64,000 nucleotides of DNA from Streptomyces sp. NBC_00249 (GTDB taxonomy: Bacteria > Actinomycetota > Actinomycetes > Streptomycetales > Streptomycetaceae): the NCBI RefSeq assembly GCF_026342355.1, contig NZ_JAPEMV010000011.1:243747-307746 (forward strand). Reading direction: 5' to 3'. The translations under genes and the position numbers were made by a program. The notes under the pieces are model-generated. The model ran no database searches and was not told where the DNA came from. It saw nothing but the letters and a program-made list of their open reading frames with translations. Below, in pieces: positions 51,004-58,844 of the stretch (positions within the stretch are counted from its first letter, which is position 1; each line of letters opens with the position of its first letter).

Positions 51004-51177
51004 GTGAAGGCCTGGGTTGTTGCGCGGTGGCAGGCCGGCACGGCCTGGACGCAGGCCGTCTCGCTGGCGCAGCCGTCACGGAAGCGCGGCCAGAACCAGT
51101 TTCAAGAAGCGTCATCAGGGTCCACGCTGAAGGACTACGGACGGGTAACGGCCCGATTCGCTGGGCACCAGGAGGGC
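51004..51177 (+). pseudogene. Integrase pseudogene, 5' piece before IS21
   Basis: GTG 51004 begins VKAWVVARWQAGTAWTQAVS and continues for 58 codons to GHQEG, where the IS21 enters. Joining it to 53406 (removing the element and one copy of the target repeat) keeps the frame into RSRDVLAATESDLVAFKR. This is the N-terminal part of a Streptomyces tyrosine recombinase family protein as I recall it; the DNA-binding core follows in the 3' piece. Confidence 0.6.
51172..51177. repeat. IS21 target-site duplication, left copy
   Basis: GAGGGC immediately left of the IS21 inverted repeat. The same six bases follow the right end at 53400-53405. Confidence 0.85.
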
Positions 51178-51250
51178 TGTCGGCGGCGGGTGAATCGTGA
51201 CCCACCCTGGCCGGTTGAAGATTGACCCCCGGTCCGTCAGTTGATGTTGT

Positions 51251-52057
51251 TCATTCCCCGGTGTTGGCGGGTGGAACCCGGCCGAGGTCGCGGCCGCGCA
51301 TGCGGTAGCTGTCGCCCTTGAGGGAGATCACTTCGGCGTGGTGGACGAGGCGGTCGATCATCGCGGCGGCGACGGTGTCGTCGCCGAAGACCTCTCCCCA
51401 GCGTCCGAAGGGCTTGTTGCTGGTGACGATCACGGAGGCGTGTTCGTAGCGGCCTGAGATGAACTGGAAGAACAGATTCGCGGCCTCGGGTTCGAACGGG
51501 ATGTAGCCGACCTCGTCCACGACGATCAGGGGAATCCGGCCGAGCCGGGTGAGTTCGTCGGCGAGTTTGCCGGCCTGGTGGGCGTCGGCGAGGCGGGCGA
51601 CCCACTGGGCGGCGGTGGCGAACGCGACGCGGTGCCCGGCCTGGCAGGCCCGGATCCCGAGACCGGTCGCGAGGTGAGTCTTGCCGGTCCCGGGCGGCCC
51701 CAGGAAGATCACGTTCTCCTTCCCGACGACGAAATCGAGCGTCCCGAGGTGGGAGATCGACTCTCGTTTCACCGACCGCTGGTGGTCGAAGTCGAAGTCC
51801 TCGAGCGACTTCCTGGAGGGAAACCGGGCCGCCCGGATACGACTTTCGGCGCCGTGCGAGTCGCGGGCAGCGACCTCCCGCTGCAGGCAGGCCGCAAGGT
51901 ATTCCTCGTGGGTCCAGCCCTCCGAGCGGGCTCGCTCGGCGAGCCGGCCGACCGAGTCCCGCAGGGCAGGGGCCTTCAAGGCCCTGGTGAGATAGGCGAT
52001 CTCCGAGGTGACGTCGCGGCCGTTCGCCGTGGTCTTCGTGTCGTTTCCGCTGGTCAT
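51251..52057 (-). CDS. istB: IS21 IstB transposition ATPase
   Basis: 268 residues of AAA+/DnaA-like helper ATPase. Walker A FLGPPGTGKTHLATGLG, Walker B IPLIVVDEVGYIPFE, sensor TSNKPFGRWGEVFGD and arginine finger region RLVHHAEVI. IstB loads IstA on target DNA and gives target immunity. Its ATG overlaps the istA stop (TGATG), coupling the two. Full length. Confidence 0.93.
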   Translation of the reverse strand: MTSGNDTKTTANGRDVTSEIAYLTRALKAPALRDSVGRLAERARSEGWTHEEYLAACLQREVAARDSHGAESRIRAARFPSRKSLEDFDFDHQRSVKRESISHLGTLDFVVGKENVIFLGPPGTGKTHLATGLGIRACQAGHRVAFATAAQWVARLADAHQAGKLADELTRLGRIPLIVVDEVGYIPFEPEAANLFFQFISGRYEHASVIVTSNKPFGRWGEVFGDDTVAAAMIDRLVHHAEVISLKGDSYRMRGRDLGRVPPANTGE

Positions 52058-53307
52058 CACGCCGCTCCTTCGCCTGTGGTCAGTCCGCCGTCGATGACAC
52101 CGAAGATCCGGTCATAGGAATCCAGCGACCGTTCTTCGACGTCGGTGTTCTGCGCCGGCACGGGCTTCCTGCCAGCGGCCGCCTTTCGGGCCGCCGCCGC
52201 GGCCGCCGCATGGTCGGGGTCGGTGAGGGTTTGGTGGCGGGCCCAGCAGCGGGCATGGCGGGCGACTTCGACGCCGTCGCAGGTCACAAGGACCTGGTCC
52301 AGGTCGGCGGCGACCTCGACCCGGCGGCCGATGGCCAGCGGGTGGACCGAGTAGTCGCAGGTGTCGAGGCGGACGTAGTGGTCCCGCGGCAGCCGCAGGG
52401 ACGCCTTCCACCAGCCCGGCGGCGAGATCGGCGGCAGCTGGAGCATGCGTGAGCGGTCGGCTTCCAGCCGGTCCGACGGCCTCGCCTGCAATGTTCGGTG
52501 GATCCGCCGGTTGGCTTTGCTGAGCCAGTCCGCCAGCTGAATGTTGAAGTCCGCGGGGCTGGCGAAGACCCGGCCGGGCAGGAACGAGGTCTCCAGGTAA
52601 CCGTTTGCCCGCTCGACCAGCCCCTTCGATTCCGGATCACGGGGCTTGCAGAGGACGAACTTGATGCCCAGCAGGCCTGCGAACGCTGCGAAGTCATCCG
52701 TCAGCCGCGGTCCTCCCGCCCGCCACGAGCCCACCGCCCCCTCGTTGTCCCAGACCAGGGCCCTGGGGACGGCGCCGAGGTCGGTCAGCAGCCGCCAGTG
52801 CCCGGCGATCAAATCGGCTGCGTTCCTCGAGGGCAGCATCCGGGCCGTGATCCACCGCGAATAGCCGGCCACCATCACCAGCACCGGCGGATGACCGCTC
52901 TGCCCGAACCCGAGCGGGACCTCCGTGGCCGGGAACCACAGATCACACTGGGCCAGATCGCCCGGCTCATAGACCGTCCGCGACGCCGGATCGACGGGCC
53001 GGTAAGCCGGCCGCAGATCACGGACCCTGTCCTTGAGAACGGTCATGCCCCGCTGCCAGCCAATCCGCTCGGCAATCACGGTCGACGGGATGTCCGGCCA
53101 CTGTTCGAGCAGTTCACGGATCTGCGGCTCGACCGCATCGACGACCGAGCCCTTCGCCGCCCGCTGGTACTTCGGCGGCTCGTCATCGGCCACCGCCCTG
53201 CGGACCGTGTTCCGCGAGATCCCCAACTTCCTCGCGATCGCCCGGATCGGCATCTCCTCGGCCCTATGCAGCCGCCGGATCTCCGCCCAGTCCTCCACGC
53301 TGATCAC
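52057..53307 (-). CDS. istA: IS21 IstA transposase
   Basis: 416 residues. N-terminal HTH (MPIRAIARKLGISRNTVRRA), an rve-type integrase core (DLAQCDLWFPATEV with the first Asp; LVWDNEGAVGSW with the second; PESKGLVERANGYLE with the Glu), and a C-terminal beta-barrel domain. Complete DDE triad and normal length, so probably active. It recognises the multiple terminal repeats of the element. Confidence 0.93.
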   Translation of the reverse strand: MISVEDWAEIRRLHRAEEMPIRAIARKLGISRNTVRRAVADDEPPKYQRAAKGSVVDAVEPQIRELLEQWPDIPSTVIAERIGWQRGMTVLKDRVRDLRPAYRPVDPASRTVYEPGDLAQCDLWFPATEVPLGFGQSGHPPVLVMVAGYSRWITARMLPSRNAADLIAGHWRLLTDLGAVPRALVWDNEGAVGSWRAGGPRLTDDFAAFAGLLGIKFVLCKPRDPESKGLVERANGYLETSFLPGRVFASPADFNIQLADWLSKANRRIHRTLQARPSDRLEADRSRMLQLPPISPPGWWKASLRLPRDHYVRLDTCDYSVHPLAIGRRVEVAADLDQVLVTCDGVEVARHARCWARHQTLTDPDHAAAAAAARKAAAGRKPVPAQNTDVEERSLDSYDRIFGVIDGGLTTGEGAA

Positions 53308-53399
53308 CCATCCTCCCGACCTGACTCAACGAGTCAGGCCCTCGATGGGGGTCAACTTTCATCCGACGCCAACGGTCCACTTTTCACCCGTCGCCGACA

Positions 53400-53405
53400 G
53401 AGGGC
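53400..53405. repeat. IS21 target-site duplication, right copy
   Basis: GAGGGC directly after the right inverted repeat, matching 51172-51177. Confidence 0.85.
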
Positions 53406-53750
53406 CGCAGCCGCGATGTTCTGGCGGCCACCGAGTCGGATCTGGTGGCCTTCAAGAGGGTCCGGACCCTGTTGCAGGAACGGCCCATCGGCTTGTCGGC
53501 CTGGGGCAAGGAGTCTGGGCTGCTGGATCAGTACCGCTACTTCCGCGACGTCGGCCTGGGCGGGCAACGGCCGGACTCCCAGGTCGACCGGACCTTTCGC
53601 GGCTGGGCACCACGCCGCAACCGCGCGGGCTCCGACGTGGTTCCCAGTTCACGGTTCAAGCCTGCGCCAAATACGGCAAGGCCCGCACCCTCTACATCCC
53701 CGAGGACGCGATCGGCTCGGTCGACACATACGTCGCTCAGGGCGCGGGCT
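53400..53750 (+). pseudogene. Integrase pseudogene, 3' piece
   Basis: After the right target repeat the frame continues RSRDVLAATESDLVAFKRVR, GLSAWGKESGLLDQYRYFRD and VDRTFRGWAPRRNRAGSD, then, after a frame change near 53645, FTVQACAKYGKARTLYIPED. This is typical of large Streptomyces tyrosine recombinases. A segment between these blocks is missing and the catalytic R-H-x-x-R-Y part is gone, so the gene was dead apart from the IS21. Confidence 0.66.
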
Positions 53751-53767
53751 CCGCGGCCTCCCGTTCG

Positions 53768-54448
53768 TCAGGGGGCGGTGACAGGGAGGCGGGCGCAGCG
53801 GCGGCACGCGCGTGCAGAAGCGGCGATGCGCGCGTGGAGGGCGATGGTGATCAGACAGGCGGCCGCGGTCAGTGGCCAGTTGGTGGCCAGTACCGCGGCA
53901 GTGATGAGGGTCAGCGCGCTCAGCCCGAGGGCGACTGCCGCGGTGGTTCCCGTCCAGGCGACCACGAGCGGCAGTCGTTGCGGGAGGGGCAGTCGGCGGG
54001 CCAGTGTGCCGGTGACGGAGAGGCACACGGCCGCGAGCAACGCGGTGAGCGCTGCGAGGCCGCCGAGGTGGGCTGCGGCCACCTGGAGCGGGTCCGGCAG
54101 CCGGCGGTCCGCCGCCCGGGTGGCGAGCTCGACCAGGTACCAGCACACCAGCACGCACGGGATGATCAGCATGACGGTGCGCGCGGTGTGACGGGCCTGG
54201 GTGATGGTCAGTTCATGCTGAAAGCTGGGCGCGAGCTCGGCCACGGTGCCGAACTGGCAGATGGCTTGGCGGGCGGCGTCCCGGTCGGGTTCGGCATCGG
54301 GCGACAGTTCCCGCGCGGTGTCCAGGAGGCCTTCGCGCAGTTCGTCCACCATCTGGGTCTTGAGTCGGGCCGGGCCGTGCAGGGTGGCCGTCAGGTCCGC
54401 GAGGTGGGCTTCGATGGGGTCGTCGGCACGGGTCTCGGGCGCCTTCAC
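53768..54448 (-). CDS. HAAS/permease-prefix membrane protein
   Basis: 226 residues. N-terminal helical HAAS-like domain (DPIEAHLADLTATLHGPARL, VDELREGLLDTARELS) common in proteins coupled to PadR regulators, then four membrane helices (TVMLIIPCVLVCWYLVELAT, LAALTALLAAVCLSVTG, AWTGTTAAVALGLSALTLI, LTAAACLITIALHARI). GTG start overlaps the PadR stop (GTGA). HAAS proteins often act as sensor partners for PadR (family knowledge). Confidence 0.8.
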   Translation of the reverse strand: MKAPETRADDPIEAHLADLTATLHGPARLKTQMVDELREGLLDTARELSPDAEPDRDAARQAICQFGTVAELAPSFQHELTITQARHTARTVMLIIPCVLVCWYLVELATRAADRRLPDPLQVAAAHLGGLAALTALLAAVCLSVTGTLARRLPLPQRLPLVVAWTGTTAAVALGLSALTLITAAVLATNWPLTAAACLITIALHARIAASARACRRCARLPVTAP

Positions 54449-54786
54449 GCGGCGTGTCCGGGGGCCGGCGCGGGTTCCAGCACCGAGCCGATCGCTGCGA
54501 TGAACTCCCGCCAGTGGGTCCGCTCGGCGGCCAGGCTGCGCCGTCCGGCGTCGGTGAGTTCGTAGCAGCGCCGACGTCGTTCGCCCACCGACTCCCATGC
54601 GCTGCTCAGCAGTCCGATCCGCTCGAGCCGGTTGAGGGCGGGATAAATGGTGCCCTTGCGCAGCTCTAGTACGCCCCCGCTGCGCTCCTCGACCGCAGTG
54701 ATGATCGCGTAGCCGTGCAGGGGGCCGGATTCCAGTACGGACAGCAGCAGTCCGTCCAGGTGGCCGCGTACCGCATCCGTCTTCAT
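54445..54786 (-). CDS. PadR-family regulator
   Basis: 113 residues. PadR winged HTH (DGLLLSVLESGPLHGYAIIT, ELRKGTIYPALNRLERIGLL, wing RRRRCYELTDAGR) and the C-terminal dimer helix. Translationally coupled to the HAAS membrane protein downstream. Divergent membrane genes start 88 bases away, with an inverted repeat between, so it probably controls both sides. Confidence 0.9.
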   Translation of the reverse strand: MKTDAVRGHLDGLLLSVLESGPLHGYAIITAVEERSGGVLELRKGTIYPALNRLERIGLLSSAWESVGERRRRCYELTDAGRRSLAAERTHWREFIAAIGSVLEPAPAPGHAA

Positions 54787-54837
54787 GGTCAGGCAGCCTA
54801 CCTAAGTGACTCTCCCTGTGCTACTTATAGATCGGTA

Positions 54838-54851
54838 GCCAATCTATTGGC
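54838..54851. promoter_or_regulatory. Possible PadR operator
   Basis: GCCAAT-CT-ATTGGC, a perfect 6-2-6 inverted repeat in the 88-base gap between divergent PadR and membrane genes, with an extra half-site AGCCAATCC downstream. Confidence 0.5.
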
Positions 54852-54874
54852 AGCCAATCCATGAAAGGATCCCT

Positions 54875-55381
54875 GTGACCAAGCTGCTGCTCTCGCTGCA
54901 CGTCCTGGCCGCGATCCTGGCGATCGGGCCGATCACCGTCGCAGCCTCGATGTTCCCCCGCTACGCCAGGCTGTCGGCCAGCAGTGACGCACCGGAGGCC
55001 AACGGCCAGATCACCGCGTTCCTGCACAAGATCTGCCGCGGGTACACGGTCGTCGGCATCGCCGTCCCGGTCCTCGGCGTCGCCACCGGCGCCCGGATGG
55101 GCGTCCTGACCGATGCCTGGCTGCTGACGTCGATCGCGCTCACGGCTGCCGCCGCGGCCCTGCTGCTCACGGTGGTCCTGCCCGGGCAGGCCCGACTGCT
55201 CGCCCAACCCGCGGATGCATCCGGCGCAGGAGGGACAGGCACCGGCGTGGCCACGAACGCCATGCCGGAGCTGCGGTCGGCGGCGGCGCGCCTCTCCATG
55301 ACCACGGGGATGTTCAACTTGCTGTGGGCAGCCGTCGTCGTCCTGATGATCGTCCGCCCCGGCTCCACGACGGGAGCCTGA
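54875..55381 (+). CDS. Membrane protein (DUF2269-like)
   Basis: 168 residues with four helices (LLLSLHVLAAILAIGPITVA, YTVVGIAVPVLGVATGA, AWLLTSIALTAAAAALLLTV, TGMFNLLWAAVVVLMIV). The HVLAA...GP start resembles DUF2269/heme-copper assembly-like membrane proteins. GTG start after AAAGGA. It lies in an operon with a second small membrane protein five bases on. Confidence 0.76.
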   Translation: MTKLLLSLHVLAAILAIGPITVAASMFPRYARLSASSDAPEANGQITAFLHKICRGYTVVGIAVPVLGVATGARMGVLTDAWLLTSIALTAAAAALLLTVVLPGQARLLAQPADASGAGGTGTGVATNAMPELRSAAARLSMTTGMFNLLWAAVVVLMIVRPGSTTGA

Positions 55382-55386
55382 TCAGC

Positions 55387-55674
55387 ATGCGAACCCTACG
55401 CATCGCGGCCGCAGTTGAAGCCGGATCCCTCACGCTCTTGCTGCTCAACCTGTCCACCGTGCACACCGGGGTGATCACGTCGCTGGGCGGTCTGCTCCAC
55501 GGCACGGCCTATCTGGCCACTATCGTCGCCGTCTTCCTCACTCCCGCCCTCGCGCGGCCGGGAACCAAGGGGTGTGTCTTCATTCCCGGCATCGGAGGGC
55601 TCCTCGCGCTGCGCCTGCTGGGGCAGCAGCCACCCGCCTCCTCACCCGACAGACTGCCCGGCGCCGACAGATGA
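55387..55674 (+). CDS. DUF3817-like small membrane protein
   Basis: 95 residues, three helices. RTLRIAAAVEAGSLTLLLLN resembles the GxxEAxSLlxLLxN start of DUF3817 family members. It starts five bases after the previous stop, so it is co-expressed. Function unknown. Confidence 0.74.
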   Translation: MRTLRIAAAVEAGSLTLLLLNLSTVHTGVITSLGGLLHGTAYLATIVAVFLTPALARPGTKGCVFIPGIGGLLALRLLGQQPPASSPDRLPGADR

Positions 55675-56129
55675 CTGGGAAACGATCACCGACAGCACGG
55701 GAAACCCCTCTCCCGGCGGGCTGCTCAGACGCAGGCTGACGACTTCCCTGGGTGCCCCGAAACGGGTGCACCACACCCCGCCCCACGACCGGAAGTCCAC
55801 GTCTCGTGAGACATGCGAACCGCGAGGAACATCTCCACGCCCACGTGGTGCCCCGCGAGGCCGACGACGGCCTGCCCCTGCCCTGGAGCCGGCAGCAGGC
55901 CGCCCGCGCCGCCGCGCAGAACTGAGCCTCCTCGTGACCGGCACCAGCACCCTGGTCATTGCCCGCGAGCCGATCCCGGCCGGCCCCTTCGTGGCGCGCC
56001 GCTACAGCGTGCTGGTCTGCACCACCCTGACCGACACGGCGGCCGCCGACTTCACGCTCATCACCAGCAGCCGCTGACCCGATTTCAGAGATTCTCATCA
56101 ACTGCCCTGCTTGCCCTAGTAGTGCTTTG
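55675..56129. other. Decayed stretch with possible gene tails
   Basis: About 450 bases. Two plus-strand tails have good codon use but no start: RHANREEHLHAHVVPREADD then a stop near 55925, and LLVTGTSTLVIAREPIPAGP to a stop at 56077. Both are unrecognised and probably fragments. CTAGTAGTGCTTTGTTAC at 56115-56132 resembles the end of some IS630-type elements. Confidence 0.4.
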
Positions 56130-56756
56130 TTACTGAGCTTGTAGTCGTGGTGTCGTCGCGAAGAAGACCCGGTGGGCGGGGCGGTTGTCGGTGTCGGCGT
56201 AGCGCAGGACGTCGCGGAACGGGTGGGGCAGGGACTGCTGCAGGACGCAGACGCCGGCGGCCGCCCAGGCGAGAGCCGCCTCCAGATCGCCGGTGACGCG
56301 GGGCTGGCCCAGGTCGTCTTCGTCCAGCTCGGGGTCGTCGTCCGCGTCCTCGTCGTCGAGGCCGGCGTACTCGTAGGCGAAGGCGGCGTAGGAGTCCAGG
56401 TCCCGGGGGTGCAGGAGACGGCCTCCGATCGTGACGCTGGCCTTGTGGTACGCGGTGTGGTGTTCCTCGCTGGAGTCCTCGTCTGGAGTCCAGATCCGCT
56501 CCATCGTCCACTCCGGCCGCGGGGGCAGTGCCGCGACCTTCTTCTCCAGCGGGGACAGCCCGCCCGGCTCGTCGGCGCACTCGGAGTAGTAGGCGGCCGA
56601 GTCGAACCGGTATGCCTCCCCCTCCGGCGCCCACGCGAGCAGCGGCCGGTCCAGCTTGCGCAGCGCCTCCACGGTGAGCTTGCCCGTGGGCGCGAGCCAC
56701 GGGATCGCGCCCTCCGCCGTGGCCTTGGCTTCCTTCTTGTCGAACCCCATCCACAT
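56130..56756 (-). CDS. Hypothetical protein
   Basis: 208 residues, acidic, soluble. ATAEGAIPWLAPTGKLTVEA, PPRPEWTMERIWTPDEDSS and an acidic run DDEDADDDPELDEDDLGQP stand out. Seems intact with good codon bias. The stop codon lies in an IS630-end-like sequence (TTACTGAGC), so the last residues may have been changed by an old insertion. Function not assigned. Confidence 0.74.
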   Translation of the reverse strand: MWMGFDKKEAKATAEGAIPWLAPTGKLTVEALRKLDRPLLAWAPEGEAYRFDSAAYYSECADEPGGLSPLEKKVAALPPRPEWTMERIWTPDEDSSEEHHTAYHKASVTIGGRLLHPRDLDSYAAFAYEYAGLDDEDADDDPELDEDDLGQPRVTGDLEAALAWAAAGVCVLQQSLPHPFRDVLRYADTDNRPAHRVFFATTPRLQAQ

Positions 56757-57003
56757 GACGGCCAGTGTCCCGCTTCCCGAACCCGGCCAGGGGAACTGTG
56801 ACTGAGAGTCCTACTTGGCCAGTCTGAGCATCACGGTTGGCCACACCACCTGACCTCCACAAACAGTCCGCTTGCGGCGCTTTCGGACCACCCGACCGAA
56901 CCCCGATTTGACCGCGCATCGCCGACGGGTCAGCTTTCTGACCTGCGCGAACGCTGCGTGTCCCGTGACAGGTTCAGTCGTCACGTGGTGCCCTGTTTTG
57001 GTG

Positions 57004-57268
57004 CTAGGCGAGCGCGCGGTAGGTGCTCGCGATCCTGGGGGCCTGGCCCTTGCGTTTGCCGGTGGGGGTGCAGGTCGGGCTGGATCTGCTCGACCGACTC
57101 GCCGTTCGCGCGGCGCCGGAGCACGGTGTGCAGCATGTCGTCGGTGATGACGGGCGGCCGGCCGCCGTGCTTGCCCTTGCGGGCCGCCGCGTCGAGCCCT
57201 TCGAGGGGGGACTCCCGGATGTTCTCCAGCCTTGGGACTGGTAAGCCGTTGGCGCTGAGAATGATCAT
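57004..57268 (-). pseudogene. Serine recombinase (resolvase/invertase) C-terminal stub
   Basis: The minus strand reads LENIRESPLEGLDAAARKGK, HGGRPPVITDDMLHTVLRRR and ANGESVEQIQPDL, the hinge and HTH of resolvase-type serine recombinases. A frameshift near 57070 leads to TPTGKRKGQAPRIASTYRAL and a stop at 57004. The catalytic domain is absent. A dead recombinase. Confidence 0.68.
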
Positions 57269-57311
57269 GGTCTCTAGCTGCGGATCTCCGGGCGAGGCCG
57301 TGGCTGGCCGG

Positions 57312-57432
57312 TGACCGATGACCGGTCACCGGCCGTTCGGGAGTTGCACGGACCGGTCACGGCGCTGACGTGCTGTTTGATCGATCGCGGGCGACGGATC
57401 GGTCACGCTCGGCCCGCTGACCGGTCACGGTC
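57312..57432. repeat. Cluster of palindromic GACCGGTCAC repeats
   Basis: GAYCGGTCAC occurs at 57320-57329, 57351-57360, 57397-57406 and 57419-57428, two of them as TGACCGGTCA palindromes. Four copies in 110 bases look like iterons or operator sites rather than chance. It lies next to a resolvase stub and a strong hairpin. Confidence 0.6.
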
Positions 57433-57434
57433 CA

Positions 57435-57470
57435 GCTGGGCAAGCCCTCGTCACGGAGGGCTTGCCCAGC
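57435..57470. repeat. Perfect 15-bp stem hairpin
   Basis: Arms 57435-57449 and 57456-57470 (GCTGGGCAAGCCCTC and its inverse) with a six-base loop GTCACG. Related arms recur at 58079-58131. Could be a terminator, origin or transfer element. Confidence 0.82.
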
Positions 57471-57575
57471 GTCCGGGCCGCAGGACGGGACGCCTTCCCA
57501 GGTCGTGGCCGCACCGTCTGGGACACGACGGTCCGGAGCCGGCCGACGCCTCCTTGGGGGCCGTACGACGGAGTC

Positions 57576-57734
57576 ATGAGACGACACCATCACGACAACG
57601 CCAGGCTCATGCCGACGTTTCCGGGAGACATGTGGCACGCCCTCGCCTCCCTCCATGGAGCCCACGCCGATCCCGTCGGCAACATCCCACCCCACGACCG
57701 CCCCGACGCGTTCCTCTCTCACCCGGCCCGGTGA
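57576..57734 (+). CDS. Possible small His-rich protein
   Basis: 52 residues starting MRRHHHDNARLMPTFPGDMW. GGAG lies two bases before ATG, too close for a good site. Reading frame ends at 57734. Unrecognised and only weakly supported. Confidence 0.3.
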   Translation: MRRHHHDNARLMPTFPGDMWHALASLHGAHADPVGNIPPHDRPDAFLSHPAR

Positions 57735-57777
57735 CATTGCCTTCACCGCGCGAGTGGAACTCTCCGGAGGGGAGACG

Positions 57778-58251
57778 ATGGGCCACCTCCACAAACTGAT
57801 CACCGCCCTCACCCGCGGCAACACCTCCACCTACGAGCTGGGGGCTGCCGCGCCGCCCGGGACCGCGTTGGAGATCATGGCCGGCAAGCGCCACCAGCTC
57901 GCCCTCCACAGCGGTCACGTGCTCGGCCTCACCCAGCTCCTGCGTAATGCCGTCGACACCATCGACGCGCACGCCACTTCCGGCGATGGACTGTGCTGCC
58001 ACTGCCACTGCCACTGCCACTGCCACTGCTACGGCACCGGGCGGGCGCATCCCCTGTGGGAGGTGGAGGCCGAGGAGCCTGGGCAAGCCGTAGGCGACCC
58101 TGGGCAAGCCCTTCGTACATGGCTTGCCCAGACTCCCTCATGGGCCGTCCCGTCCCGGGCGCAGGACGTCGGCGTAGATCCGGGCCCGGACGCCGGGCTC
58201 GCCGGGATCCCGGCGCACCGGGCCAACGCCCGATGTGGCCCAGCGCTCTGA
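57778..58251 (+). CDS. Hypothetical protein with a Cys-His repeat
   Basis: 157 residues. GGAGGGGAGACG gives a perfect ribosome site. N-terminal GHLHKLITALTRGNTSTYEL and GHVLGLTQLLRNAVDTIDAH are helical; then residues 71-83 (CCHCHCHCHCHCY) come from a five-copy TGCCAC microsatellite. The tail is Gly/Pro-rich and holds two copies of the hairpin sequence, so the natural end may have been before it. Lies inside a repeat locus. Not recognised. Confidence 0.55.
   Translation: MGHLHKLITALTRGNTSTYELGAAAPPGTALEIMAGKRHQLALHSGHVLGLTQLLRNAVDTIDAHATSGDGLCCHCHCHCHCHCYGTGRAHPLWEVEAEEPGQAVGDPGQALRTWLAQTPSWAVPSRAQDVGVDPGPDAGLAGIPAHRANARCGPAL
57997..58026 (+). repeat. (TGCCAC)5 microsatellite
   Basis: Five perfect six-base units within the coding frame, giving alternating Cys-His. 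Copy-number change would not shift the frame. Confidence 0.95.
58079..58131. repeat. Second copy of the CTGGGCAAGCC hairpin family
   Basis: CTGGGCAAGCC at 58079-58089 and 58100-58110, and inverted (GGCTTGCCCAG) at 58121-58131, which pairs with the second copy over a ten-base loop. The same arm forms the hairpin at 57435-57470. Confidence 0.7.
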
Positions 58252-58353
58252 TGGTGCATCTCCAATCTGGCTGTGGTCCACATTTCGTGACGATCACTGA
58301 CCCGTCCCTGCACTACGTCGGCCCGCTACTAAACACGCCGATAGGCTCCCGTC

Positions 58354-58749
58354 ATGTTCGAATACCACGGCTGGATCACGATCCGCGAGAGCGCCACAGA
58401 CGACGATGACCCAACCCGGCTCACCGAGATCGTTGAGAGTCTTCGGCACTACATCGACGGGATCGCCAGCCCATACCTTCTCGACCTGCGATGGATGAAC
58501 GGCGAACCCTTCATCCACATCGGAGGCTTCTCCAACCACCGCACCTCACCCGAGATCCTCGACTTGTTCAGCCGGGTCGGCACGACCGCCCCGGGCTCAT
58601 ACGGCCTCCTCCACCTGCGCGATGACGAAGACCCAGCACATGAGAACGAGGTCCGGGTCTTGAGGCTGGCTCGCGGAACCGTCACCCAACACACCGAACT
58701 GTTGCTGTCTCCGTGTATCCCCACGCTCGAAGATCCATTTGCGGGATGA
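58354..58749 (+). CDS. Imm7-family immunity protein (orphan)
   Basis: 131 residues matching Imm7: MFEYHGWITIRESATDDDDP, YLLDLRWMNGEPFIHIGGFS, PGSYGLLHLRDDEDP and LLSPCIPTLEDPF. Imm7 proteins neutralise polymorphic toxins delivered by rivals or made by the same strain. No toxin gene is visible in this window, so it looks like an orphan immunity gene kept in a mobile-element region. Confidence 0.86.
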   Translation: MFEYHGWITIRESATDDDDPTRLTEIVESLRHYIDGIASPYLLDLRWMNGEPFIHIGGFSNHRTSPEILDLFSRVGTTAPGSYGLLHLRDDEDPAHENEVRVLRLARGTVTQHTELLLSPCIPTLEDPFAG

Positions 58750-58844
58750 GGCAACAAGCCCGCCCCTGCCGCACGGTTTTCGCCCAATCAGATCCGCGCA
58801 GGTCAGCCCAGCGTGATGACAGCGACTTCGATGCGTAAGGACGA

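Larger units (their letters stand above)
51178..53399. mobile_element. Complete IS21-family insertion sequence, 2,222 bp
   Basis: Terminal inverted repeats TGTCGGCGGCGGGTGAA (51178-51194) and its near-perfect inverse (53383-53399), 16 of 17 matching, followed inward by a second shared repeat with TTGACCCCC (51222-51230; 53347-53355 inverted). It carries istA and istB and is flanked by GAGGGC direct repeats, so it is a recent insertion and is probably still active. Confidence 0.94.
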
